This document shows, in pieces, positions 21,714 to 35,223 of a stretch of DNA of 64,000 bases; position 1 is the first letter of the stretch; every line of letters starts with the position of its first letter. The DNA lies in the NCBI GenBank assembly GCA_037043235.1, contig JAWRVZ010000054.1, positions 3,476,001 through 3,540,000 of the forward strand, in the 5' to 3' direction. The DNA is from Rhodeus uyekii. Taxonomy: Eukaryota > Chordata > Actinopteri > Cypriniformes > Acheilognathidae. The translations under genes and the position numbers were made by a program. The notes under the pieces were generated by a model, which ran no database searches, was not told the origin of the DNA, and saw nothing but the letters and a program-made list of their open reading frames with translations.

Positions 21714-23127
21714 TTAATAGGTGTATATCCATACTATCGTTCAAAGGTTTGTGGCCAGTAAGATTTTTTTCAAAGAAATCAAGTTTAATTAAACAATGAT
21801 GCGTTAAATCAATCAAGACATTGGCAATGTAATAAAAAAACAACGAAAAAAATAATTAAAATAAATGTTGTTCTTTTGAACTTTCTGTTTGTCAACAAGC
21901 CTGAAAAAATGTGTCAAAAATACTAAGCAACAACCTTTTCCAAAATTCAACTTTGCCATTACAGAAACAAAATTATTTTTTACTATATGTTTAATCAAAT
22001 GAATGCAGCCTTTGTGATCATAAAATACTTCTTTCAAAAACATTAAAAAAAAATTACTGACCCAAACTTCTTAATTTTAATGGGCTATATATACATACAC
22101 AGTATACATAATATACACACAGATGTAAATGTATATGTATACAAATGTATATTTTAGGAAGAAGAAGGTCGTTTAGAAAGAAGGTCGTTTGCATGGTTCT
22201 TCATATTTGAGGGTCTTTGGCATCAACAAGATTGAACATTGCTATATTAAAGTGTTGCTGTGTTAGCTTAGCAACATGCTACTGGAAAAGTCTATTGAAA
22301 TGTGTTGTGAGTCGAGCCTCGGTACACTTTGTGTAAGCGACTTCATTTGTTAGAATTGCAGAATCAAAGTCATTCCATTTCAGTTAGGAAGCTGTCTGTG
22401 TATACAAAAAACAGCAATTCAAGTGTCTTTGTTTTGTGATAATGCATAATAATGTTGATGTGAATGAACAATAGATGTCACGTCCAAACCCTCCTCAGTC
22501 GAATATTAGTCTTATCAAGAGAAGACTTATCAATTAGAAATGCAATATAAAATATTTCCTATCGCTTTACCTAGCCAGAGCCCTGACACGTGCGCTCACA
22601 CGTCTGTTCCTCAGACAGCTGCATGTGTTTGCATACTCATCTGTGACAGAGGATGATTGGCCCTGATCTCAGAGCAGCTCTTTGTGCCGTAAGTGTCTGT
22701 GTGGGGGAGGTTCACGGTTCGCGTGCGCCACGCTGCCTGCCATCAGCCTGAAGGATCTGCGGGAGTCTGGAGAGCGCATCACTGCATTAATGGAGCTCCA
22801 TCTTCACGGTCCAATGTCTCTCCTCCACCTCCTGTAAAAAAACAAGAGAAAAAGGCTCCTCTATTGTGAACTATGCTAATTACAAGTCTCCCATCCCCCG
22901 TTTCCCTAATGTAGCAAACACAACACTGCAAACCCTGTGTTAGTTTAGCCGAAATGGTAATTAAAAGCTAGCTAATTAATGTGTGCGCTGGGCTCCGGTT
23001 CGCAGTGGTCGCTCAAGTGCTCTTCTGCTGTTGCTCACAAACAGAGCCACTGTGGCAAAAACTCTTAGATCTGTCACAGGGAACAATTCCCAACATCCCA
23101 TTCCATCATACTGAATTCATTTGTAAA
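21714..23127. other. Intergenic, mostly AT-rich; GC-richer block near 22560-22980
   Basis: No gene seen. The stretch 22560-22980 is unique-looking and GC-richer (GGAGCTCCATCTTCACGG; GCTAGCTAATTAATG), a possible conserved non-coding element; this is inference from composition only. Confidence 0.35.
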
Positions 23128-23520
23128 GGGATACTTCACCCAAAAATGAAAATTCTATCATTAATTACTCGCCCTCATGTCATTCCAAACCTGTAAGACT
23201 TGCATTCATCTTGGGAACACAAATTAAGATCTTTTTGATAAAATCTGAGCAATTTCTGTCCTCCATTGACAGCTACGCAACTACCACTTTGTCCCTTCAG
23301 AAAGTTCAATAAGCAATCTTAAACTATTCCATGTGAATCATATCGTTTGGTCCAAAGTTTTCTAAAAAGACACAATCGCTTTATATGAAGAACAGCTTGA
23401 ATTTAGGCTTTTATTCACATATAAACATTCATCAATTTCGCCTTGGCGTTCCAGAACCATTGAAGTTCATTCTCACAAGAGGTTTGTTCTTGTACGTCAA
23501 GCAAGTTCAGTTGAGCTTCT
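23128..23520 (+). repeat. DNA-transposon end fragment (GGGATA-TTCACCC family)
   Basis: Begins GGGATACTTCACCCAAAAA, then TGTCATTCCAAACCTGTAAG, a very common fish repeat end. Only one terminus is present; the right limit is approximate. Confidence 0.6.
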
Positions 23521-23639
23521 GTTTACGTTCGCTGATCAATGTTTATATGTGTCCCTTTAACTTCTTCGTTAACCTGTCCGCTTCTTGCCTGATAAGGACA
23601 AAGGAGCAGCTGAGGGAAACGCTGCAATCAGATCTTTTT

Positions 23640-23910
23640 AGCAGCTCTATACATCAAGCCTCACACAGGCACTTCAGAGGAAATTAGCCATCTCTCCACC
23701 AGCCCCCAGCTTCTCTATCCACTGGCCTATAGAGATGGTAATTGTAGGGCAAGAGGGCCATATCGCAAATCATTGATCAGAATCAAATCAGCATGCAAGG
23801 GGATCCTCTAATCCCACTACTTCAATTGTGCTGTTTGCTGATTAGCAGGTCACTCTCCACCAGAGGGAATATTTGAGATACAATGCCATGACGTCTCTTT
23901 CAAAACTCCT
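23640..23910. other. Candidate conserved non-coding block
   Basis: Unique-looking sequence between two repeat fragments, with homeodomain-like and GC-balanced content (CATTGATCAGAATCAAATCA, TTTGCTGATTAGCAGG). No coding frame. Only inference; needs cross-species alignment. Confidence 0.25.
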
Positions 23911-23995
23911 TGATTTCGTTTTTTTTTTTTTTTACTGTGCTTCTTAAAGTGACACAGACACAAAATGTGAATGCCAGCGTCTTTCTGTCTGATTT

Positions 23996-24226
23996 ACTTT
24001 ATGCACCAGAAACCAAACAGTTGATGAGTCCCATTGACTTCTATAGTATGGAAAAAAATATGGAACTATGGAAGTCAACCAAACAGTCCATCAACTGTTT
24101 GGTTACCGACATTCTTCAAAACATCTTCTGTATTCAGCAAAAAAAAGAAAGAACTGCATACAGGTTTGGAACAACTTGAAGGTGAGTAAATATTGACAAA
24201 ATGTTCATTTTTGAGTGAACTATCCC
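23996..24226. repeat. DNA-transposon fragment with internal palindrome
   Basis: Ends TTGAGTGAACTATCCC, the inverted form of the terminus at 23128. Inside, AACCAAACAGTTGATG and CATCAACTGTTTGGTT form inverted arms around CCCATTGACTTCTATAG. Related fragments lie at 34530-34660, 36738-36905 and 44905-44955. Confidence 0.65.
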
Positions 24227-24721
24227 ATGAGGCCTCCGTGGAAGTGGGTTCTAGCTCCCTGTTGAGAACCACTGTGTTAGACACATGAAGATGTCTCATA
24301 CCGTTTGGCTTGGTTGATTATGAATTTACCAGATTTAACAGTTGACCCCTCTGGTCAAAGAGGGAACATTTTTTTGTTTTCCAGCTGTTGACATATTAAC
24401 TACACTTCTGATCAGTGATTTGAGACATCCTGTAGTCCAGGTAGGCAATGAAAGATGTTATTAGTTCTGGAATCTGTGGCACAGTGGTTGTCTCATGCTC
24501 CAGATATAGCTTGTCTTCCAATGTTATCTCTTTCCTGTCAACATTTTATACAAAAGAAATTCCAAAATATAAAGTGAAAAAACTAAACATACTTCTTTTC
24601 AGAACAGGCTCACCACAAAGCCTCAAAAATTGACACTTTGTATGTATTGATGTGAAATGCATTTTATGATGTTACAATTAAGCAGACATTCATCTAAAAT
24701 CAGTCATTTTAAATGCTACAG

Positions 24722-25330
24722 TTCAAGTCAACTCACCTTTCTTTAGACACCTTTTTGTTTAATGTTTCAAAGCGGCTTACCTGTGATCAACAGGAAAATT
24801 ATGATTCAATGATGCAAACAATTACATTTTGCTGTTAAGCAGCACTAAAAAGAAACCTGTCGTTGCTCAACTGGTGTAAAGGTCAACAATTATTAAATTA
24901 GTTCAATTTGGCCAATTTTTTCATCTAGCTCAGTTAAATGTTCATAAAAACTGTCATTGTTCAGCTGAAGTCATTTTGGTGTTGATTCAGTTCCGTTCAA
25001 AAATGATGTAAAGATCATCAGTCAAATTGATGTCGTCATCATCATCCAGTTAAGTTCTCATCCGATAGTGACACTGCAATCAAATCAATAACATTGTTGA
25101 ATGTTGTGTAGGTGAATTTTAGTTAAGACCCGAGGACCAGATATGTTGAATGAAGACCAGGAGTCAGAAGTGCAGTCAATAGAAGAAATTTTAGTGAAGT
25201 TTAGTTTGCAGTTTCATCAGCAGAAGCCAGCTTCAGGTCTCACAAGGAGTTCGTAGGCCGCCCCAAATACAATAACATTGTTACAGCAATTATACTCTAA
25301 CAGAGGGTGCTAACTACGTCAATGATGACG
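24722..25330 (-). repeat. L2-like LINE 3' UTR fragment
   Basis: Starts with CAAGTCAACTCACCTTTCTT and TTTCAAAGCGGCTTACCTG, a diverged form of the AAAGCAGCTTTACAG tail, and continues with 3' UTR-like sequence (CCAGCTTCAGGTCTCACAAG). No ORF2 portion remains. Right limit approximate. Confidence 0.5.
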
Positions 25331-28047
25331 GTTAAATGATTCTGATTCTGAAAAAGATAAAACTAGTAATTTTCCACACAAGAGCAGACAGTCTGAAGCA
25401 TATCTTCGTTGATCACATGGTTGACGGGTTAGTGACCTTCCACGTGGCTTGTCGAGAACAACAAGTCATTCCGTCTCCTTATGGTGCCAGTTAATCACCT
25501 CACCAATACAGACCATATTAACACACACACACAGATACACAGCTTCTCCAAGGTTGAACTCAGCTCAGGCTCCAACTATCAACAGAAACATTATCCAAAA
25601 CATTCTGATAACATGTTCTATCTGGTGAGACATGCAGAAAATATTCATCCTTACTCTATGGAAAAATACAGAAAAGTAATGAAAGGCTTTAAGTAATCCA
25701 AATAAGAAATATATACAAGTGGCATTGGATTTCTGAATTCAATTCTGAAAATATTAAGTTTGAGTGTTAGTTGATGGCAAAGGTAATTCAATACCATTGC
25801 CAATAAATAAATGTATTCTGATATCAGCCATTAACTAATATGGTATCTTTATATAGTGCATCTCTGTTCCAGCACTGCTGTGATGGGGATGATAAACGGC
25901 AGCATGTGCCGTACCTTCATTTGATCAGGCATAGGAGTCATACTGTAGGCAGAGGGGTAAAGGATGGGGGGTGCTGAAAGCCGATTCTGAAACAGGAACC
26001 TGGCAGCTGCGCAGCAGGTGGTCAGTGACAGGCTGTCTATCCTCATTGTCCCTCAGATGAGCATGTAGGCCGCAGCAGACCCCCAGAGCTACGGCTGCAA
26101 GTCAGGGGCTTACAGGTGAATGAGCCGGGGGGAGGGGAGCTGGATGGATACTACGCACCTGCTTCAGACACCGCAGTCATGGCTCAATGGAGAGAGAGGA
26201 GCCCCTGGTCGCAAAATGTGGCCTATTTGCCACCTGTGCCTTGCCCCCGTCATTTTAGAGGGATGAGAGGCATCAGGTAGATGAATGTAAAGGGTTATCT
26301 GTCAAAAGGCATTAAATGCAGTCCATTGAAATCACTAGGAAAATTAGTTTATCATCATATATGATGGTAATTAAAAACAATGAAAGCGATTGAAATCACA
26401 ATTTATTAGATTCTTTTTTTGTTGTTGTGCAATTTAGGTTTATAATAATTTATGGCTGGCAAGTCCGAGTTGGCAAGAGAAGCTGTGCCTCCTCCAGAAA
26501 TGTAGGATTAGAAAATAGTTGACAGTTACGTTAAATAAACGATATAAATACTGTAATTTACAGATTAAAGTAGAGAATACTTAGAGTTTCCCTTCAAACA
26601 CTGTTCTGTTTACCATGGAATTACCGGTAACTAATAGTCCAAGAAGAAGTTGATGAGATGTATGTTAACATGAATTATAATAGAGGTATTATAGTTTTCT
26701 TTTTTATTATACCGTATTTTATGATGCAATTCATTCCTGTGATGGCAAAGCTGAATTTTCAGTTGTTGCAAAAATTCTGAATCATTATAAATGTCTTTAC
26801 TGACACTTTTGATCATTTTAATGTGTCCTTGCTGAATAAAGGTGTTCATTTCTTACTGACCCCAAACTTTAACCTGGAAATGTTTTAACATAAATTCATC
26901 GAACATCTATTAGATCATGTACCATTTACATTTTATCCTGTCCTTACACACTATTCCTCCATTGCGTCAAGAGTTAACCATCATGCTTTCCATCTCTGGT
27001 TCTTTCATTTGCCTACTCAGCTGTCAGATCCAGGCCTCAGACAATGCGGGCTCTTTCTCCCCCAGCAGTGCTGATCCTCAACCCTTCATTCTTGGCTCCA
27101 CAGTCCTCTGTTTGTAAATTACATTTCTGCTAGTTAGGGACGAGTTTAACAAGCTCCTCTAAGCCCACACAATGCCCTCTCGAAGAAAAAAGCGTGACCT
27201 CAACGGAGCAGATGCACAGCTAATTCTATTAAGACCAAACTGATGTTTGTTTATATACATCCAATTATCCATGCACATATTCTGACAATTGCCTCAAGAA
27301 AACGTGTTAAATATTTGACAAGCAAATATGAGTCAAAATTAGACAATATTTGCAAATATTACCAATGGGAGTTTTACTCAGTTTTACTCTTTTAGACATC
27401 AACTATTACTTTTTATGACTTTGTTTTAATACTTAGACAATTACACATAATAATACACATTGTATATTATATTTGACATCCTGATGGCTGATGATGTCTA
27501 GAACTCAAACAAGTATTAAATGCAATACTGGTTCTGCAACATGTCAGTGATTACCGCCCCCCACCCACCCAAAAGTGGCACTAGTATCCATTTTCATATG
27601 CGGAAAAACAGAAAGCATTATGAGCCGGACCTCCCGAACACTGTTTGACCCATTGTGCTGAGGAATGGTGCATTGTTCTCCCTCACACTAGCGTGTCTAA
27701 TCAGTAAACAGAACATGTGTGGGCTTGCCTCGACCCGAGGTGCGGCTTGCGTCTCAGGTTATTCTGTGCTGGATCAGCGTTATGAAAGGATTGGAAGGAG
27801 CATGAGGTTGTCAAAGATATTGGAGTGTCTCTCTCTGAGGGGGTCATGCTGAATAACTGCCTGCAGACAATAGTTCTTTAGTCATAAAGAATGCTAAATC
27901 CGTCCATAACACAGTAGTACACCAAAAAAATGGTCCTAAATAGTATCAAATTAGGGTTCTTCAGCTTGTAACAATAGCAGAACCCTTTTTGGTGTTAAAT
28001 TAAACTTTTTTTAACATTAGTTTTGTTCTTTATATATATATATATAA

Positions 28048-28049
<2 letters not shown>
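25331..28049. other. Intergenic; GC-rich unique block at about 26040-26280
   Basis: No gene. The block 26040-26280 (AGCCGGGGGGAGGGGAGCTG, GGCCTATTTGCCACCTGTGC) stands out by composition and may be a regulatory element. The remainder is AT-rich. Confidence 0.3.

Positions 28050-28086
<37 letters not shown>
28050..28086. repeat. TG microsatellite
   Basis: TATA repeat followed by an uninterrupted TG run, directly before the LTR-like repeat copy 1. Confidence 0.9.
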
Positions 28087-28087
<1 letters not shown>

Positions 28088-28096
28088 ACACACAGG

Positions 28097-28396
28097 TGCT
28101 GGTGTGCGTGTGCGATGGGGAGAAGACGCGGAGACGAGCATAAGCAAACCAAAACACTTTATTGAAAAACGAAAACAAAGTGGCACTGTGCAAACAGGGA
28201 ATACATCCACACATGACAACGACACATGTAACGTTATCGATTGACAAAGACAAGGGAAACACGAGAGGAATTTATAACGAACACAGAATGACAAACAGCT
28301 GATGAGACTAACGATCAGTGATTAGATGGAGACAGGAGTGTGTAAGACCTGGAAGATACACAAAGGGACCCGGATGTGAATGACGTGACAAGACTG

Positions 28397-28398
<2 letters not shown>
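28097..28398 (-). mobile_element. Solo-LTR-like repeat, copy 1
   Basis: Shares ordered blocks with copies at 32593-32946 and 35224-35573: GCGATGGGGAGAAG, ACACTTTATTGAAAAACG, ACATCCACACATGACAACG, GACAAGGGAAACACGAG, GGAATTTATAACG, CCCGGATGTGAATGACGTGA. On the minus strand it contains a TATAAATT-like box and AATAAA, the layout of an LTR. The last bases (GTGACA) are missing; it abuts a TA repeat. Confidence 0.55.

Positions 28399-28429
<31 letters not shown>
28398..28429. repeat. TA microsatellite
   Basis: Run of TA dinucleotides between the LTR-like copy and the Tigger-like element; it supplies the TA target of the latter. Confidence 0.9.
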
Positions 28430-28432
<3 letters not shown>

Positions 28433-29159
28433 TAATACCTCGGTTTACGAGTTTAATTCGTTCCAAGAGCGAGCTCGTAAACCAAAATGCTCGTACACCA
28501 AAACAAACGAAGTGATAATCCAGAGGTGTATCACACATGGGAGCCGCGAACGCGAACTTACACACGGGAGCCGCGGCCGCCGAACGAACATGGGAGCCAA
28601 GAGCGAAGGACTCGACAAGACAAGACTGGAGAGAAGTTAACTAAATAGGCAGATGATATGAGAATCAGGTGTGTCAGTGCATTAAAAGTTTCAGTAAAAA
28701 GCATGGTTCATGAATTCATTGTCTTCTAGTTCTGCCTGAGTGTGTGTGTGTGAGAGAGAGCACTGACACACCTGATTCTCATATCATCTGCCTATTTAGT
28801 TAACTTCTCTCCAGTCTTGTCTTGTCGAGTCCTTCGCTCTTGGCTCCCATGTTCGTTCGGCGGCTGCGGCTCCCGTGTATTCATCATGAATTCATCACTG
28901 TGGTGAATGATGCAACCAAACCAAGCGACGCTGAGAGAATGGAGGAGTTAAGGGGTGATAAAGGGGTTGGAATGACTGGAAGGAAATGTTTTATGAGAGG
29001 CTGTCAGTAGGATATTTCCTGTAAAAATGCGTGCGACGATGCTGAGCATTAGGAAATTTTCTCGTACACCAATACAATGCTCGTACACCGATTTGACCCT
29101 CCATGCTCGTACACCGATTTGCTCGTATACCAAGTCGCTCGTAAACCGAGGTATTTCTG
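28430..29159. mobile_element. Tigger-like element (CAGTAATACCTCGG family) with internal hairpin
   Basis: Ends CAGTAATACCTCGGTTTACG and CGTAAACCGAGGTATTTCTG are inverted repeats, flanked by TA on each side. Internal tandem units CTCGTACACCGATTTG occur near the right end (29082-29120). It contains a large palindrome (28561-28878). No transposase frame. Confidence 0.8.
28561..28878. repeat. Long inverted repeat, 119-bp arms
   Basis: Left arm 28562-28680 (begins ACACGGGAGCCGCGGCCGCC), right arm 28760-28878 (ends GCTCCCGTGT), nearly perfect: I noticed one mismatch, G/A in the CCGCGGCC region. Spacer 28681-28759 carries a TG/GA repeat. It would form a very stable stem if transcribed. Confidence 0.9.
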
Positions 29160-30494
29160 TATATGGGATTGTTATATATATGTATAAATGTGTATATGAA
29201 TAAAACACACACATACATATGTGTGTGAATATACATACAAATACAAATGAATATACATACACATACAAATATAGAGGGGTAAAAACATATGTATGTTATT
29301 ACCCCTCTATATTTGCCTGGTTTTATATCTTGTGAACTCTATTAGGGTTGTACTTTTTGTCTTTCTTTTTTTATAAAATGTGTGTAGGTACTTTATATTG
29401 ATATTTTTATTGTCATGGCAAGTTGTAGCAAAGAATAACAATTGACATTGAACACGATAAAGATGTAATGAAGACTAAGTTCCTGTGAAATGTATTAACA
29501 ATCCTCCATTATGTCTTTACGTCCATAATTACGTGTATTCTGTGGGGCAGTTTCTCTCTGCACATAATTAGGTTGTGGGATGGGCCATCATCTGAAATAC
29601 ACAATAGAGTTTAGAGTTACAATGTGCCTCTATTGGTAAAAAAAAATATTATTTTTTTCTGAACAGCAATGTGAGCTCTCTGTTAAAAGGAAAAAGTGAT
29701 ATAAAGTCATGGAACAGATTTTTTTGTAACTGGTAAGTTTATGCATATAACAATCATTTTAAAAACCCTAACAATATGGATTACAATTTTAATATCTCGT
29801 TACTTAGTGGATAAGAGAATAAAAGTAACCTATCCTTCACAGAACAGAGCTGCTAACACCTACATGTTCTGCTAAACTAAAAAGAGAAAAAGACATGATT
29901 GGTAGGAAACTGGTGGCATTTTGGACGTTAAAATTTATAGATATCTTAAGAAAGAAATCATGTATCTGTTGAGGGCGTGTTGACAGTAAAATCAGTAATG
30001 AGATGCCTTTGACAGTTACAGATTTGCAAAGAAAAGATGGGGGGAAAAGAACCCTAAACTCTTAATACCATTGTCTAAACCATTTCAGCACATAAAGGGT
30101 TCTTCAAGACAATGCGGTTCTAAATAGAACTATTTCTAAGTATAAAGAACCTTTAAAGAACCATCTTATTTGGAGTGTACTTCCTAATACTAAAGTTGTT
30201 GTGAGACACCTGATTAACATTTAGATTAAGAATATTCATCTCACAACACCTTCAAGTACTTCATTAAGGCTCATCAGCTGCAATAATGAGAGATCCGAGA
30301 CTGGAGGATTTTGACATGAATAAACACAGATTTTAAGCCAACCGCAGTTCCTTTACATTTAAATTGGCTATTTGATGAAATCTGATGCATTTGACTTTCA
30401 CAGATTCTCTTGCAAGATGTTTCATCAGACCTCATGAGAATGTAATGGGTTTGATCATAGTGATTATAGGTTTTCAGTCAGCTCCACTGGAGCA

Positions 30495-30543
<49 letters not shown>

Positions 30544-32592
30544 GTTTTCACTATCTTTGTGGGGACTGTCCATTGACATAATGGTTTTTATACTGTATAA
30601 GCTATCCCCCACACTAAGACAAAATGATTGTTATGTTATACAATCTGTATATTCTATATTCTGTCACTAATATAAACCTACCCATCACAGAAAACCTTCT
30701 GTAGTTTTACATTTTCACACAAAATGTAACACAAATTTAATAACTGTTTTCCTTATGGGGACCAAAATATGTCCAAAATGGATAAAACCCACTCAAACCT
30801 ATCTTATCTATCAAACTATCTATCATCTGTCTATCTGTCTGTCTGTCTGTCTAAATATGTATCCTACTACAATCAATACTTAAATCTATATCTTTCAATT
30901 ATATCACAGTTCTATCTACCAAATAACCTTCCAGTTATTTTTATCTGTACAAAATAGCTCATTATGTTGCTTGATATTTCAAACTGGTGTTTCTTACTAT
31001 ATTATTTTACTGTATTGTCTTCATTATAAGCATGCTGGTTTGTAGCAAAAAACAAACAAATTGTTTGCTGTGGTTTGATATATTCTTCTCGTTATTTCCC
31101 TATAGTGGCTGGAAGTCTCGTACATTCACAGAAAACCCCTTATTTCCATGTTGAAAATGTTCCATATTCTATGCTTTAAATTGGAATCAATAAGTCTTTA
31201 GTGAACATGATTTTTCCAGCCTTGCTGACCCCATACCCCAATTCATACAGTTGTCCACCTCAAATGTTTGACTCAAGCTGAATTAATCTCCAGATGGAGA
31301 TAACAGAGCAGAACAGCATTTTCTGCTTCATTAAAGGACATTTCTTGGAACCATTCATAAACCACGTGATTTTGCATGCTATGTGAGCCAGATATTCTAT
31401 GATTTCCTTGACCATCCATTGCAAGTCTGAAATGAGAGGATCGAGATCGCCAGGGCGAGTTCAGACATGTTTGAGAAGCCCTCCCAAGGACCAGGCACGT
31501 GTACTGTTGTACCAGGAACAGCTCTCATCCAATCACAGTCTTCAGTCTCAGTGAATGGCCTGCCAGCTAAATTACAGCTTTGCTGATTTGAGCTGGAGTG
31601 GTTTTCTAAACAGGATAAGCAAGTGTTTCCTTCAAAGCTGTCAGAACAAAACACTTGGTTTGGAGGAAGAGATGTACCAATTGTTTGCCATATAAAAAGC
31701 TCATGTGACAATATAGAGACCAGGAAAAGCTGTAACCGTTTTTACTCTGGTGAAGATAGGTGATAGGTGTACAATTGCACTCAAAACCTTATAGTTACTG
31801 AAGTTGAATCCTTCCTGTTTGACAACTAGCCCCAGTTTCTCCTCAAAGGATATCCTGTCATGCACACCAGACAATTCATTCTTGTCCATTTCTTTCAAGT
31901 GGATGCATCCAAAACAGTGGCCCTCATCTTTGAAAGTGGCACACAAACTTGAGCCGTCTCATAAAACTAACAGGCGTGCCATCCGCTGCACGACCGTATG
32001 GTAAATCAGGCACGCATTGTCCCTGTTTAAAGATGAGGCTCATCCATTCGGTCCAGACTCTTAACAAGAGCTTTACAATGCGGTGTGAGTCGCTTGAGTG
32101 AATGAACACACCGGTGGATGAGGCTCAGCCTTGGGAGGTAGCTCAGCAGGCCTCCATTGTAATGCTAAAAGAGAATCAGGGAGCCAGGATACACATTTAA
32201 AGGATAAGAGATGGAGAGAGACCGAGAGGGCCGGAATCACAACACATCAGACAGGCAGCAACTCCCCTTCCATCAGACCCCATCCTGAGAAGGACAACAA
32301 CATGCTTTTTACTGAAACTTTTAATAAGCTCTGTAGCAATTGCCCAAAAAGTGTGTCTGTGAATAAAGAAAAATCTTTGACCTACTTTTGCAGTGATTGA
32401 AAATAAATGGTTTGTAATAGCATAATTTGTGATCAAACCCAATTAGACAAAACATTCAGTTCATTTATTAAACTGCACTGTCAAACAATCGGATGAAAAT
32501 AAAATTAGGCCTGAAAGACAACTTTGCAACATTGACACTGTGAATTGAACTGAATCACCATTCAACTGACTTGAGTTGCTTGTTATAAGATG
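29160..32592. other. Intergenic, repeats, no gene
   Basis: AT-rich. It contains a CT then CA microsatellite (30498-30543) and an interspersed repeat of unknown class at about 30545-30775 (TTTGTGGGGACTGTCC ... ATGGGGACCAAAATATG). The remaining open frames look random. Confidence 0.4.
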
Positions 32593-32946
32593 TGTTAGTG
32601 TGCGATGCGGAGAAGTAAGAAGGCAGAACGGGAGTTGCTGCTCAAAGGATTTATTAACGAAAACAAAACACTTTTAACTGCAACATAAATGGCACACGAG
32701 GGTGCAAAACTCAGAACTGCGGAAAGACACGGGAGGAACATCCACACACTCACGACATTCATTTAACACTGACAATTACCGACAAAGACTAAGGAACACA
32801 GGAAGGTATAAATAGACAAACATGGGATAATTAATAACAGCTGACAAGACTTGGGCAGTGATTAGACGCAGACGGGAGCGTGCAGGACTGGGAAGATACA
32901 CAAGGGAACCCGGATGTGACAGACGCGACGAGACAAGACTGTGACA
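32593..32946 (-). mobile_element. Solo-LTR-like repeat, copy 2
   Basis: About 354 bp, the most complete copy. On the minus strand it starts TGTCACAGTCTTGTC and ends ...GCACACTAACA, the TG...CA form of an LTR, with AATAAATCC near the 3' part. No clear flanking duplication found. No internal retroelement genes nearby, hence 'solo'. Confidence 0.6.
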
Positions 32947-35223
32947 CTGCTTATAGATAAATTGAACTTACATAATTGATGAACTTTGTAACACTGATCT
33001 GATTAATGACAGTTTTATCTGTAAAGCTACTTTAGAGCTGAATTTTTTTTTCCATAATTGATTAAATCAAATTTTTTAAACATTGCTTTTGTACAATCTG
33101 TATATATAAATAAATAGGACCTGACTTGGCTTGATTTTTGTAACCATTCCAGTTTTAGAATTTATTTGTGCACCATAGTAAGCAATATAACACTTTAATT
33201 AAACTTTCCAAATGACCCAGCAAAAGTTTAATTAATAATATAATATAATAAGATTTGCAAGAATAAAACATTTGACTCTACTGGCAAAAGTCATTTAGCT
33301 AAATAATTACTAATCATGCACATTAAACCCACTCTGAGCAAAGTTGTCATTCACACGAGCAGAACATACTGCAGGGATGCATGACTTGTTTCCTGTTCAA
33401 ACACAACTGTTCCATAGAGAACAGTCTTGGCCAGTCTGAGACCTCAATAAGCAGTCATTTCCAAACAAAGTAAAATATCTGTACATGCATATTTTCTATG
33501 ACCTCAATTGGCCAAAAGGCCAAAACAATTAGCAGATTCCACGGCACACAGGAGTTCTCCAGGAACAGGCTGAACTTCACGGAGGCATGTGCATTGTGAT
33601 CACCATTTAATAAACATCTTTGAGTTTTCTATGCAAGTACTGAAGTTCACTTTGGCGTCACTTTGTACACTGGACGTTGAGTATTTATGGCATGTTCCCA
33701 AGTGTTTTTGAGAGTGTGTTTAACTGGCACAGTGCAGCAGGCTGGTTTTGTTTGGAACAGAGTCAACTCTTTCCATTATGAAAAACAGAGCAGTCCCCAT
33801 AGTCCTCTTTGAATTGGAGAGGGTGAATCAACACTTCCAAGTGTCCTGAAATTATCAGTTTTTTTATTTTTTTACACAACTGCTGCTTTTTTCTAGAACT
33901 AGGCAAACAAAATACACATGTCAGACCAACAAAACGGCTCCTTAGTCAATGGTTGCTTTGTCAGTTTCAGCTTGTTGGCTCAAATATATATTGCAGTTGT
34001 TTTGCTGCATCTTTTGAGTAAGGACAACTGCTGTGGGTTTTAGCAGTCGAATGACAGATCTTGGATGGTCTCTAAACTCTTTCGCTAAAGCTGTGGTGGT
34101 TCTGTCTTCTTCTATATACACTGTTCTTTCAGTTTGGCTTGTGCAGCTAATATCTGGCATTAATTCAGACCGTATGGCCTTCTGTTTCACTGTCCGGTTT
34201 TACCTGGTCAGGGAAGGGTGAAAGCTGTGATTGGAAAGTACAGGACCCACTGGACTGTCGCTCCTGTTCACCTCTTCTAATGATACCTCTACTATCATTA
34301 GACTGGCCCAATGCATGTAATTTTCTCTCCTCCTTACCCATCCTTCTATCCCCTGGCCTCTAATTATGCATCTGTGCAACAAACCTGCAAAACCCACAGA
34401 GACATCTCAGCATCATATGCAAGCCCTCTCACGTCAACAATACTGTACTTAAAATTCATTGAACTGATTAAATTCATGTTCATTGACTGTCAAAAATGAA
34501 ACTGATATCTGTATTGGCAACCTGTAACATAAATGTTCCTTAAACCAAAACCTGTTTTGACTTGATTTCTTCTGTGGCATACCTTCATAAGAGAAGATAT
34601 TTTGAAAAATTTTGGTAACCAAACTTTTTTGGTGCCCGTTGACTTCCTCTGCATGGGGTGGAAAAAGAAATAAAACAATTCTCAAAATATATTTTTCTGT
34701 ATATATTTTTCCCTTTTAAACAAATTGTCAATTGAAACAATAAACTTAATTAGTCACTTATGTTACATGTATGTACATTGTAATAATCACCATAAATCAT
34801 CATAACTACAAGCAAGCACTGAACCACTAAACCAACCCCTAACTCTAACACAAATCTTGTGTAAATGTGCATGCACATGTTAGTTAATATTACTCAGTAC
34901 TTATTTGTGTAATTAACAACTTCACTTTGAAATAAAGTAAATCTATCCTACAAAACAAGTTACTTATTTATCATATTTTACAATCAAGCAAATGTATTGT
35001 TTTAAATCTCTTTATATTCTTACTGTAAAACAAGAACATGTAAACATTTTGTACATTGTTCATATGTTTACACACCACTTTACCTATTGTAGTTTCAAAT
35101 AACTTTCTCTTGCACTGGAAAAAATAAATAATATTCTTTATTTCTTTGTCTCCATAGACAAAGATATCTAAGAATATTTAGTTATGTTTTCAGAGATTGT
35201 GTATTGAGTTGTTAGCTTTTGTG
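32947..35223. other. Intergenic, no gene
   Basis: AT-rich; a fragment at about 34530-34660 belongs to the palindromic DNA repeat family seen at 23996-24226. No other feature supported. Confidence 0.4.

Noticed and set aside
28991..29268. Minus-strand frames with Tyr/Val-rich sequence
   Set aside because: They read through the Tigger-like element's end and a TATA/CACA repeat.
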